Part shown: in pieces, positions 43,151 through 51,866 of the stretch
Layout of the letters: every line of letters starts with the position of its first letter
Numbering within the stretch: the first letter of the stretch is position 1
Assembly (NCBI RefSeq): GCF_000763885.1
Contig: NZ_JRKO01000015.1
Coordinates: 1 to 64,000 of the forward strand
Reading direction: 5' to 3'
Source: Paracoccus versutus
GTDB taxonomy: Bacteria > Pseudomonadota > Alphaproteobacteria > Rhodobacterales > Rhodobacteraceae
Length of the DNA stretch: 64,000 nucleotides
Notes under the pieces: generated by a model
Seen by the model: the letters and a program-made list of their open reading frames with translations, nothing else
Database searches by the model: none
Told to the model about the DNA's origin: nothing
Program-made: the position numbers and the translations under genes

Positions 43151-44653
43151 ATGGATGGACTGACTTACGCATTGACCGCCGTGACCACGCCCTCGACGGT
43201 GCTGGCGGCGGCGGGGGGCGTGCTCTGGGGAATTCTCGGAGGGGCCCTGCCGGGGCTTTCGCCATCGATCGCGATGGCGCTTTTGCTGCCCTTCACCTTC
43301 GACATGTCGCCGCTGGCGGCGATCATCATGCTGACCGGCGTCTATATCGGGGCGGAATACGGCGGCTCGATTCCCGCCATCCTGATCCGCACGCCGGGCA
43401 CCAATGCCGCCGCCGCGACGGTGATCGACGGCTATACCCTGCATCAGCAGGGCCGGGGCGGCGAGGCGCTGGGCCTTTCGCTGGTCGCCGGCACCATCGC
43501 CGGGCTGGTCGGGCTGATCTGCCTCGTGCTGCTGACCGCGCCGCTTTCCGCGCTGGCGCTTTACTTCAAGCCGCCCGCCTATTTCGCCCTGGCGTTCCTG
43601 GGCCTCAGCATCATTGCGGCCCTGTCCGAGGGATCGCTGGTCAAGGGGCTGATCATGGGGGTGATCGGGCTGATGGTGTCGACGGTCGGGACCGATCCCT
43701 TGTCGGGGGTGACGCGCTTTACCTTCGACGAGCCGGATCTTCTGGGCGGCATCGACTATATCTTCGTCATGCTGGGCGTCTTCGCGGTGGCCGAGCTGAT
43801 GTCGAAAGTGGCCGAAAAGGACGGGGGCGACGGCGGCATCACCAAGACCGTGGCGCGGGTGAAGCTGCCGAGCCTGCAGAAGCTGTGGGAGTTGCGGCGC
43901 GCCCAGGCCATCGGCACGGCAGTGGGCATCATCGAGGGACCGATCCCCGGTGCGGGCGGCACGGTCGCGGCCTTCCTCTCTTATAACGAGACGAAGCGCT
44001 GGTCGAAGACGCCCGAGAAATTCGGCAAGGGCTCTGAGGAGGGCGTCGTCGCGCCCGAAGCTGCGAACAACGCCGTGACGTCCAGTGCGCTGATCCCGAC
44101 GCTTTCATTCGGCATCCCCGGCTCGAACTCCATGGCGATCCTGCTGGGCGGGCTGCTGATCCACGGCATCCAGCCGGGGCCGATGCTGCTGAGTTCGCGC
44201 CCGGATCTGGTCTATGGGCTGTTCGGCGGCCTGTTCATGTCGAACATCTTCATGCTGATCTTTGGCCTTCTGGTCCTTGGTCCGGCGATCTGGCTGGTGA
44301 ACCGGCCCAAGCCCTACCTGACCGCCGGGATCTTCATGGTCGTGCTGTCGGGGATCTATGTGATCAACCAGAGCCTGTTCGACTTCTGGATCGTGCTGGC
44401 GGCCGGGATCATCGGCTACGGGATGCGGCTGCTGAAATTCCCGGTCCTGCCGCTGATCCTGGGCATCGTGCTGGGCTACATGGTGGAATCCAACTATCGC
44501 CGCTCGCTTCTGCTGACCAATGGCGAGCATCGCGTGTTCTTCGAAAACCCGCTCAGCCTGGGCCTGCTGATCTGCGCCGGGCTGATCATCGGAATGGCGA
44601 TCCTGAGCGAAATCCGCCGCTTCCGCCGCTCGGGGGTCGAGGTCCATGGCTGA
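43151..44653 (+). CDS. tctA: TTT large membrane subunit (TctA), second system
   Basis: A 500-residue, ~10-12-helix protein. LWGILGGALPGLSPSIAMALL near the start (written here in two parts: GGALPGLSPS and IAMALLLPFTF) and the EGPIPGAGGTVAAFLSYNE motif in the middle are TctA hallmarks, and the SALIPTLSFGIPGSNSMA loop is present. It only modestly resembles the operon I copy, so the two systems are old paralogues and not a recent duplication. Confidence 0.93.
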   Translation: MDGLTYALTAVTTPSTVLAAAGGVLWGILGGALPGLSPSIAMALLLPFTFDMSPLAAIIMLTGVYIGAEYGGSIPAILIRTPGTNAAAATVIDGYTLHQQGRGGEALGLSLVAGTIAGLVGLICLVLLTAPLSALALYFKPPAYFALAFLGLSIIAALSEGSLVKGLIMGVIGLMVSTVGTDPLSGVTRFTFDEPDLLGGIDYIFVMLGVFAVAELMSKVAEKDGGDGGITKTVARVKLPSLQKLWELRRAQAIGTAVGIIEGPIPGAGGTVAAFLSYNETKRWSKTPEKFGKGSEEGVVAPEAANNAVTSSALIPTLSFGIPGSNSMAILLGGLLIHGIQPGPMLLSSRPDLVYGLFGGLFMSNIFMLIFGLLVLGPAIWLVNRPKPYLTAGIFMVVLSGIYVINQSLFDFWIVLAAGIIGYGMRLLKFPVLPLILGIVLGYMVESNYRRSLLLTNGEHRVFFENPLSLGLLICAGLIIGMAILSEIRRFRRSGVEVHG

Positions 44654-44711
44654 CAACGCAAGGGACCGCCTGGGGGCGGGCGGTCCATCGGTTCAGGGGA
44701 AAGGCACAACG

Positions 44712-46103
44712 ATGGGAAAACACATGCGCGTTTCGGCCGGGACGGCAGTCGCGGAACAATTCGCCGCCTGGGCGGCGGGGTTGCGGGCGGCAGATCTTCC
44801 CGCCGAGGTCCGGGTCCGCGCGCAAGAGGCGCTGATCGACCATCTCGGCCTCGTCGTCTCGGCGCGGAACGAACCCTATGTCGCGGCCGTTCTCGCCGGG
44901 CTCGACAGCCGCGGCACCTGCACCGCCTTTGGCCATGAGGGCGGCCTCGACATGGCCGGGGCGGCGCTCGTGAACGGCACCGCCGCCCATGGCGAGGATT
45001 ACGACGATACCTTCGAGGGCACGCCCATGCACCCCGGCGCCGCCGTCATTCCGGCGGCCCTGGCGGCGGCAGAGCATTCCGGCGCGGGGGGCGAGGCGGT
45101 CCTTTGCGGCATCGTCGCCGGGGCCGAGCTGATGTGCCGCATGGCGATCGTCGCCCCGATGGCGCAGCACCGGGCGGGCTTTCACCCCACGGCTGTCGCC
45201 GGGGCGATGGGCGCGGCTGCGGCGGTCTCGGTGGTGTTGGGGCTGGATGCGAAGCGGACGACGGATGCGCTTGGCATCGCGGGCAGCATGGCCTCGGGGA
45301 TCATCGAATATCTCGCCGAGGGCACCTGGACCAAGCGGCTCCATCCCGGCTGGGCGGCGCAAAGCGGAATCCGCGCCGCCCATTTCGCCCGCGGCGGGTT
45401 CAGGGGGCCGCGCACCGTGTTCGAGGGCGAGCATGGATTTTTCCACGCTTTCGGCATCGAAAGCATCCCCCCCGATGTCACTCGCATCACCGACGATCTT
45501 GGCCGGCGCTGGCATTTCGCCGACATCGCCTTCAAGCCCTATGCCTGCGGGACCATGGTGCAGCCCTTCATCGATTGCGCCATCGCCCTTGCGCGCGAGG
45601 GGCTGGCGGTGCCCGACATCGACAGCATCCTGTGCAAGGTCGGCGAGGGCACGGTTCATCGGCTCTGGGAACCGTTGGCCGAAAAGCGCCGCCCCACCAC
45701 CCCCTATTCCGCCAAGTTCAGCGTGCCCTACGGGGTGGCCGTGGGGCTTCTCGACCAGGAGGCGGGGCTCAGCCAGTTCACCGAAGAGCGGATCCGGGAT
45801 GCCGCGCTGCTGGATCTGACGGGGCGGATCGGCTACGAGATCGACCCCGATGACGAATACCCCCGCAACTATACCGGCACCGTCATCGCAACACTGAAGG
45901 ATGGCAGCACGCGCACCGCGCGGCAGCCCCATCTACGCGGCGGGCGCCGCGAGAGGCTTCCGCGAGAAGAGATTGTCGCCAAGTTTCGCGCCAACTGCCG
46001 TTTCGGCGGTTGGGACGATGCGCGGACCGAAGCGCTGCTTTCGTCGGCACAATCGCTGTTTATGGCAGAGAATATGGCTATGCTTGCAGGGTTCCGCGGA
46101 TAG
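44712..46103 (+). CDS. MmgE/PrpD-family protein (second of three)
   Basis: A 463-residue MmgE/PrpD protein. Blocks: AQEALIDHLGLVVSA, NGTAAHGEDYDDTFEGTP, AQHRAGFHPTAVAGAMG, EYLAEGTWTKRLHPGWAAQSG and FKPYACGTMVQPFID. I chose ATG 44712 because GGGGAAAGG lies upstream and the family N-terminus then fits; an ATG at 44646 overlapping the tctA stop is the alternative. The substrate is unknown; family reactions are dehydration or epimerisation of carboxylates. It lies between tctA and the GntR gene. Confidence 0.87.
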   Translation: MGKHMRVSAGTAVAEQFAAWAAGLRAADLPAEVRVRAQEALIDHLGLVVSARNEPYVAAVLAGLDSRGTCTAFGHEGGLDMAGAALVNGTAAHGEDYDDTFEGTPMHPGAAVIPAALAAAEHSGAGGEAVLCGIVAGAELMCRMAIVAPMAQHRAGFHPTAVAGAMGAAAAVSVVLGLDAKRTTDALGIAGSMASGIIEYLAEGTWTKRLHPGWAAQSGIRAAHFARGGFRGPRTVFEGEHGFFHAFGIESIPPDVTRITDDLGRRWHFADIAFKPYACGTMVQPFIDCAIALAREGLAVPDIDSILCKVGEGTVHRLWEPLAEKRRPTTPYSAKFSVPYGVAVGLLDQEAGLSQFTEERIRDAALLDLTGRIGYEIDPDDEYPRNYTGTVIATLKDGSTRTARQPHLRGGRRERLPREEIVAKFRANCRFGGWDDARTEALLSSAQSLFMAENMAMLAGFRG

Positions 46104-46142
46104 AACGCCGGGGAAGGATCTGGAGTTGACACAGGTGATGGA

Positions 46143-46898
46143 ATGACGGGCGCAACCAGGCAGAAAAGCGAAGAATCCGGTCAGCCGGGCACGTCCGGCA
46201 TCCGGTTCCTGAAGGGCAATTCCCTCAGCGAACTGGTCCGCCACGAGATCGAGGCCATGATCGTTGCCGGTCACTTCGCCCCCAACGAGCGGATCAACGA
46301 GATGAGCCTGGCCGCCCAGTGCGGCGTCAGCCGTGCTCCGGTGCGCGAGGCATGCCGGGCGCTCGCGGCGGTGGGGTTGCTGGAATATATCCCCAACCGG
46401 GGCCTTTTCGTGCGCCAGATGGACGAGGCCGAGCTGCGCGAGGTGGATATCGCGCGCGGCTTCGCCTTCGGCGCCGTCGCCTGGAGCCTGGCGGAAAACG
46501 CCACGCCTGCGCAACTGCATGAACTGCGCGGGCATATCCTGGGGATGGACGAGGCGGTCGCCGCCGATGACGTCAGCGCCTATTACCCGCTGAATGTCGC
46601 GTTCCACACCGCGCTTTGCGAGATGTGCGGCAATCGCAGGCTGGCCAACACCTATCAGGGTTTCGCGCGCGAACTGCATGTCCAGCGCTTCCGCGGCCTT
46701 TCGGCCCCGGCCAGCCTGCACCTGTCGAACCGCGAACATGGCCAGATCGTCGAGGCCATCGCGGCGGGCGACCCGCAGGCGGCCTTCGATGCGGCGCGCG
46801 GGCATGTGATGAACGGCTATGCCCGGATCCTCGAACAGCGCCGCGCCATGGAGGAAGGCCAGGCCGGGGGGACGGCCGAGAACCCCCCTCCTGAATGA
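46143..46898 (+). CDS. GntR-family regulator with FCD domain
   Basis: A 251-residue regulator. The N-terminal winged helix (SLSELVRHEIEAMIVAGHF, INEMSLAAQCGVSRAPVREACRAL, IPNRGLFVRQ) is FadR/VanR-subfamily GntR, and the C-terminal helical FCD domain has metal/ligand-binding positions (ADDVSAYYPLNVAFHTALCEMCGN, and the late HGQIVEAI). Such regulators sense organic acids. The two TTGTCGACAG dyads at 39575 and 41571 are its likely targets. Confidence 0.9.
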   Translation: MTGATRQKSEESGQPGTSGIRFLKGNSLSELVRHEIEAMIVAGHFAPNERINEMSLAAQCGVSRAPVREACRALAAVGLLEYIPNRGLFVRQMDEAELREVDIARGFAFGAVAWSLAENATPAQLHELRGHILGMDEAVAADDVSAYYPLNVAFHTALCEMCGNRRLANTYQGFARELHVQRFRGLSAPASLHLSNREHGQIVEAIAAGDPQAAFDAARGHVMNGYARILEQRRAMEEGQAGGTAENPPPE

Positions 46899-46968
46899 CG
46901 GACCTGCCCGGCAGTGCCGCGTGCGTGCCGGGCCGCTCCTGCGAATTTGACAACTGAAAGGCTATGAA

Positions 46969-48342
46969 ATGACCGAAGTTTCGGTAACCCGCGATCTTGC
47001 GGAATGGATTGTTGCACTCCGCGCCCAGGATATTCCCGACGCCGTCCGGGCCGAGGGGCTGCGCACCTTCGTCAACTGGTTCGGCTGCGCCATCGGGGGG
47101 GCGAACCATGTCACCGCAGACCGCGCGATCGCGGCGCTTGCCCCCTTTGCCGGCCAGGCCCAGGCCGGGGTGATCGGCCGCGGGGAAAGGACCGATGTGC
47201 TTCATGCCGCGCTGTTCAACGGCATCACCTCGCATGTGCTGGACTATGACGATACCCATCTGAAGACGATCATCCATCCGGCCGGGCCGGTGGCTTCGGC
47301 GCTGATGGCGGTGGCCGGATACAGGGCCGTCACGGGCGCCGACCTGCTGGACGCGCTGATCGTCGGTGTCGAGGTGGAGTGCCGCATCGGCAACGCGGTC
47401 TATCCGCACCATTACGACCGTGGCTGGCACATCACCGGCACGGCCGGCGTCTTTGGCGCCGCGGCGGCAATGTCCAGGCTGCTGGGGCTGGACGCGGAGC
47501 GGACGACCTGGGCGCTCGGGATCGCGGCCACCCAGTCCTCCGGGCTGCGCGAGATGTTCGGGACCATGTGCAAGAGCCTGCATCCCGGACGCGCAGCGCA
47601 GAACGGCGCGGCCGCGGCCTTCCTGGCCGAGGCCGGTTTCGACAGCTCGCTGCGCGGCATCGAGGCGCCGCGCGGCTTTGCCAACGTGCTTTCGGACAAG
47701 CAGGATTATTCGGAAATCCTCGGCGGCTTGGGCAGCCGCTGGGAAGCCGCGCTGAACAGCTACAAGCCCTTCGCCTGCGGCATCGTGATCCACCCCACTA
47801 TCGACGGCTGCTGCCAGCTGCGCGAACGGCTGGGCGCGGAAGTGGCCGAAATCGCCTCGGTCGAACTGACCACCCATCCGCTGGTGCTGGAGCTGACCGG
47901 CAAACGGACGCCGCGGACCGGGCTGGAGACCAAGTTCAGCGTCTATCATGCCGCGGCGGTCGCGCTGCTGCATGGCGACGGCTCACCCACCGCCTTCACC
48001 GACGAGATCGCGCAGGATCCTCGGGTCATCGCCTTGCGCGACAGGGTAACTGCGACGGCAGGCGAGATTGCCGAGGACGAGGTGCGCATCACGCTGGTCA
48101 TGAAGGACGGGCGGCGGATCGATCATCACGTCGAACATGCGATCGGCAGCGTCGAGCGCCCGCTGACCAACGAGGAGTTGAACGATAAATTCCTGCGCCA
48201 GTCGGCCCTGGTCATCGGCGAGGAGCAAAGCCGCAAGGCGCTGGACCTGGCCTGGAAACTGCCGGATCTGGCTTCCCCGGCTGAATTGGTCGACGTGACC
48301 GTTCCGCATGCGGGCGGCTTCGTCGCCAAGCTCGCTCGGTGA
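46969..48342 (+). CDS. MmgE/PrpD-family protein (third of three)
   Basis: A 457-residue MmgE/PrpD protein. Blocks: GLRTFVNWFGCAIGGA, SHVLDYDDTHLKTIIHPAGPV, YDRGWHITGTAGVFGAAAAM, SSGLREMFGTMCKSLHPGRAAQNG and NSYKPFACGIVIHPTID. It shares the GMFG-MCKSLHPG style of one MmgE subgroup and differs clearly from the protein at 44712. The two could act in sequence or form a heteromer. It ends the second cluster. Confidence 0.87.
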   Translation: MTEVSVTRDLAEWIVALRAQDIPDAVRAEGLRTFVNWFGCAIGGANHVTADRAIAALAPFAGQAQAGVIGRGERTDVLHAALFNGITSHVLDYDDTHLKTIIHPAGPVASALMAVAGYRAVTGADLLDALIVGVEVECRIGNAVYPHHYDRGWHITGTAGVFGAAAAMSRLLGLDAERTTWALGIAATQSSGLREMFGTMCKSLHPGRAAQNGAAAAFLAEAGFDSSLRGIEAPRGFANVLSDKQDYSEILGGLGSRWEAALNSYKPFACGIVIHPTIDGCCQLRERLGAEVAEIASVELTTHPLVLELTGKRTPRTGLETKFSVYHAAAVALLHGDGSPTAFTDEIAQDPRVIALRDRVTATAGEIAEDEVRITLVMKDGRRIDHHVEHAIGSVERPLTNEELNDKFLRQSALVIGEEQSRKALDLAWKLPDLASPAELVDVTVPHAGGFVAKLAR

Positions 48343-48526
48343 GGTTTTGCCATATGTCGGAGGGCGGCGCGCCCTCCGCACGCAAACAGGGACACTGATC
48401 GGAATATTGCAGACTGCATGAGGGCGGAAAAGGGCAGGGCCAAATTTCCGAACCGGCATGCCTGTTGGCGGGAGGATATTGCAAGGACAAGCATTTAGAA
48501 TGCAGTTTCACAAAGGGAGGAGCACC

Positions 48527-49651
48527 ATGAAACAAATGACTGGATTGTCAGGGTCGTTTAAGGGGGCGGTTTTTGGTCTTGCCAGCTTGATAATGACGAG
48601 CAGCGCGGTTTTCGCCCAGGGCGAGCCCATGACCATCGTTGAACAGGGAAGCTTTTTTGTCGGCGGCCATTCTCTACAGGCGGCTGGCGAGTTTGATGCC
48701 GGGGCGCTCGGGTATACCGACAAGGGACAGACCTTCTGGAAGGATCAGATGTATGTTCAATACCAGATCCCGGCAGACGCTCGAAAGCTGCCTATCGTCC
48801 TTGTGCATGGCGGAGGCGGTACCGGGCGCGTCTGGGAAACGACGCCAGATGGCCGCGAGGGCTATCAGACCATTTTCCTCCGTCGCGGCTTCCCGGTCTA
48901 TATCGTAGATGCACCTCGCCGTGGTCGGTCGGGATATCCAAGCTACAATGGGCCGTTTGGACAGCTTGATGGCGACGAAATCATCCCGAACAGGACGCAG
49001 CGCGCTGGTATTCAATATGCTTGGAGCCGGTGGAGAATCGGGCCAAAATACCCGGAAGTCTTTCCGGTCCAGCAGTTTGATGTCGAGAGCATCGAAAGCT
49101 TCATCCAGCACCTGGTCCCGGATGTGAATCGCGATCCCGATGCAGTGGTTCAGGCCCTCGTCGCACTTCTGGAAAAAATCGGGCCAGCCATTCTGGTTAC
49201 GCATTCGGAGTCCGGCATCTATGGATGGAAGACCGCCACCTTGTCCGATAATGTGAAGGGCATCGTCTCGTATGAGCCGGGATTTGTCTTCCCGGAAGAT
49301 TCCATGCCTGATCCCATACCGCTTTTCGAAGGGGAAATGGTTGCCGGCAGCGTTGTCTCGAACGATGAGTTTGCCAAGCTTGCAAACATTCCCATCCAGA
49401 TCGTCTATGGTGACAATATCCCAAGCGAGCCAATCCCTGATATCCCCGCGGACGGTCGGCGTGCCCAGGTTGTCGCATCCCAGCTATTTGCGGATTCCTT
49501 GAATGGAATTGGGGGGAATGCAAGCATTCTTCCGTTGCCGTCTGTGGGGTTGTTCGGGAATTCCCATTTCATGTTCTCGGACTTGAACAACCTGCAAGTC
49601 GCAGATCAGCTTTCCAAATTCCTGGCAGAAAACGAATTGGATCAGCGCTGA
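48527..49651 (+). CDS. Exported alpha/beta hydrolase
   Basis: A 374-residue protein from the ATG at 48527 behind GGGAGG. The signal peptide ends near SSAVFAQG. The hydrolase core is visible: PIVLVHGGGGTGRVWE (oxyanion loop), PVYIVDAPRRGRSGY, nucleophile S227 in THSESGIYG, and H347 in GNSHFMF. The S227 motif is HSESG, not a strict GxSxG. Substrate unknown; esterase or lactonase-like activity in the periplasm is plausible. Its GC and codon use are lower than its neighbours', which suggests transfer. A hairpin follows the stop. Confidence 0.8.
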   Translation: MKQMTGLSGSFKGAVFGLASLIMTSSAVFAQGEPMTIVEQGSFFVGGHSLQAAGEFDAGALGYTDKGQTFWKDQMYVQYQIPADARKLPIVLVHGGGGTGRVWETTPDGREGYQTIFLRRGFPVYIVDAPRRGRSGYPSYNGPFGQLDGDEIIPNRTQRAGIQYAWSRWRIGPKYPEVFPVQQFDVESIESFIQHLVPDVNRDPDAVVQALVALLEKIGPAILVTHSESGIYGWKTATLSDNVKGIVSYEPGFVFPEDSMPDPIPLFEGEMVAGSVVSNDEFAKLANIPIQIVYGDNIPSEPIPDIPADGRRAQVVASQLFADSLNGIGGNASILPLPSVGLFGNSHFMFSDLNNLQVADQLSKFLAENELDQR

Positions 49652-49672
49652 GTTCGCTCTGGAAATCCATGA

Positions 49673-49707
49673 GGTGTGATCGCCCGCTTGCGTGGGCGAT
49701 CATCACC
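49673..49707 (+). terminator. Strong hairpin after the exported hydrolase gene
   Basis: TGATCGCCC (49677-49685) pairs with GGGCGATCA (49694-49702) around an 8-base loop, extended by GGTG/CACC with one bulge. It is about 20 bp after the hydrolase stop. No T-run follows, so it may end the transcript with help from Rho or protect the 3' end. Confidence 0.5.
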
Positions 49708-49946
49708 ATGAATTATTGGAAGAATGGGGAAATACCGGGCGCCAGCACGAAAGAAGGTGCTCGCGCTGGCCGGACTGGGCAGAGTTTCCATTGAGCGGCT
49801 TGTTGGAGTAAATCGCAAGGTTTGATAGATGCACGCACCCATCATTCACTTGCTCCGGGCCCGAGTAAAACGCTTGTCCCCACCGCCATGGTTCATTGCC
49901 TAACAGACTGCGGAAAAAGGGCCCTGACAGGGCGTCGTGGCGAAAT

Positions 49947-50826
49947 TCATTCTGGATTCGGCGAAGATTTGCCCATCGTCTCCGACTCCATTTCGGCGGC
50001 ATTCACCGCATGCCGAAACGTGTTGCTGTTGACCCAGACCAGCCGGTCCGACAGCCCGGCGCGCGTCGCGATCTCGGCCGGCAGCAGCCCGACCGGCGCG
50101 CGATCAGGCGCGGCGTTCATGATGCGCCGCACCCGCCAGCGGGTGGCGATGTCGCGCAGGGCCGCGACCTGCGCCTCGTCCGGCCAAAGCCGGATCTTGC
50201 CGACCATGAAAGCCTCGGCACCGTCCAGGCGCAGCTTGCCCGAATTGGCCTGCCAGCCGGGGTCGATCCCGGTCGGAACGATCCGCACCTCGCCGGTGCG
50301 TTCATTCCTGACCACGCGGTCTGGCGCCTCCGGCTCCTCGGAAACCCTGCGCCGGGCTGCCTCGGCCTTCGTCACCTGCCGCGCCCAGGATTTGCAGCCC
50401 CAGCCGTTCGGCGGCATCCACGTGTCCCAGAATGGGCTGTCGACCGGCAGGATCAGGCCGGCCGGTGGTTCTCGCCGGGGCCGGTCCGATATTCCAGGAA
50501 GGAGAATGCGCTCCCACTGCCCAGCCGCGCGGGCCGAGCAGAGGTTCGCATTATAGATCGTGCGCAACCGGCGCGGGCCGCCGAGCTGCACCAACTCGGT
50601 CTTGCCGGTCAGCGGATCGACCATCTCGCGCTTGCCCCATCAATCGGTCTGCTTCGGATTCGCGCGCCAGCTTTTCTGGAACGCATCGAAGGGCAAGCCC
50701 TCGGCGCCTTCTGCATCTCGCCCCTCATGGCATCGAGCAGGTCGAACGCCATGGCCTTGGCGACGGTGAAGGCGACGGCATGTTCCTCGGGCTCGACGTC
50801 CTCCCCACCCCAAAGCCGGCCGCAGT
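49947..50826 (-). pseudogene. Mu-type phage head morphogenesis protein (gpF-like), decayed
   Basis: On the minus strand, HAVAFTVAKAMAFDLLDAM, then in another frame GLPFDAFQKSWRANPKQ, then SPFWDTWMPPNGWGCKSWAR and RWRVRRIMNAAPDRAPVGLL, follow the gpF/SPP1 gp7 minor head protein. Damage: a frameshift near 50700, a TGA at complement 50640-50642 where Trp is expected, a lost N-terminus (it meets the LuxR-hydrolase fragment near 50826) and a lost C-terminus. The neighbouring ~295 bp (49652-49946) hold only the hairpin and no gene. It is the only phage structural gene left here. Confidence 0.78.
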
Positions 50827-50828
50827 CC

Positions 50829-51287
50829 ATTGACGTGATGAACGACAACCTGGTGGCATTGCGGGTCTTTCTCGACCAGGTCATGGGTCGCCCCTGCCTT
50901 GGCGTCGGATTGGCCAGCTGCGTCTTGCCTCTTGTGGTCGAGGCCGTGGCAAATCGCGCGCTTCCACGGAATACCGGCGGTCGGCTGCTTGTGCGGGATC
51001 GACCCTGCGGGAGTCCGGCGCCCGCCGCAGATTCAGCGCATCTTGCTGCAACGGGCAGACAGCGTGCCGTGGGTTGCCGAACTGATCGCTAAATCCGGGC
51101 GCGGGGTGATGCGCCAACGCGGGCTGGACTGGTATCTGGAGCGGGCCTTCCGCAGCGCACCGCTGAACCGGTCGACCGTACGCAATCCCGATTGGATGGC
51201 GTTGATCCGAAACGCCCGTGAGCATCTGCTGAAACAGGGTCCTGCGACCTTTGTGCTTTCGCGCCACCGCATGGATACCGCGCTGTG
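50829..51287 (+). pseudogene. Decayed copy of the LuxR-hydrolase gene (C-terminal part)
   Basis: The translation follows residues ~367-525 of the intact protein at 5338-7107: DNLVALRVFLDQVMGRPCLGV, then after a frameshift near 50955 PQIQRILLQRADSVPWVAEL, RQRGLDWYLERAFRSAPLN and HLLKQGPATF. The first ~90 bases match 6442-6531 at about 81 of 90 positions by eye. Four residues (RELQ) are missing near the end, followed by a stop. No regulator or helix-turn-helix part remains. Confidence 0.85.
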
Positions 51288-51547
51288 AAGGCTAGCCAAA
51301 ATTCCTCGCGGCAGCACTGACGGAAAGGTATGGAGAGGACCGGGATTCTGGTCTGAACTGTCCATGGAGCCTGTGCTTCCTCTGCGGGTCTCCGCCGCAA
51401 GGTAAGAGCAATGCGGCCAGGGAAACGCCTTCTCCTGCATATGCAAGCCTGGCCTGTCCTTCGGCCTATACCGGGGCGTGCTCTAGCCGGGTGCGCCTAT
51501 TGCATCCGGCCGGTCGTGGTGGCCTTGCGCCGCGCTGCGCCATATTG

Positions 51548-51674
51548 CCGACACAATGGGTGCTGTCGGCCTTGGGTGCCGAGGTTGCGACGGCGGGATC
51601 TGGCCGGTCGGCGATCGGCTGCGCGATGAAGCAATCCTTCGCTATTCTGCTGCTGGACCTGCGGATGCCCGATG
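51548..51674 (+). pseudogene. Receiver-domain fragment of a hybrid-kinase paralogue
   Basis: About 42 codons match residues ~654-694 of the kinase at 2314-4992: QWVLSALGAEVATAGSGRSA, IGCAMKQSF and ILLLDLRMPD, with the phosphoacceptor Asp kept. Both sides are unrelated sequence. It is in the same orientation as the LuxR-hydrolase fragment but downstream of it, the reverse of the intact order. The 260 bp between the two fragments hold nothing I can name. Confidence 0.75.
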
Positions 51675-51866
51675 CCGCCTCAAACAAGCGGGGGACGAAT
51701 CCTCGGCCCGCCGCCCCAGCCGGGCTTTCCCGCCGTCAGGCAAGCCATCCTCACCGCGCTCGCGCAGCCAATCCGGTGTCCCCACTGCCGCAAATCCCCG
51801 CCCCTGCAGACTAGCCAAGGCAGGGCTAATCCAGCGGCGTGTTCACGGGCGTTTCCATGAAGACCC

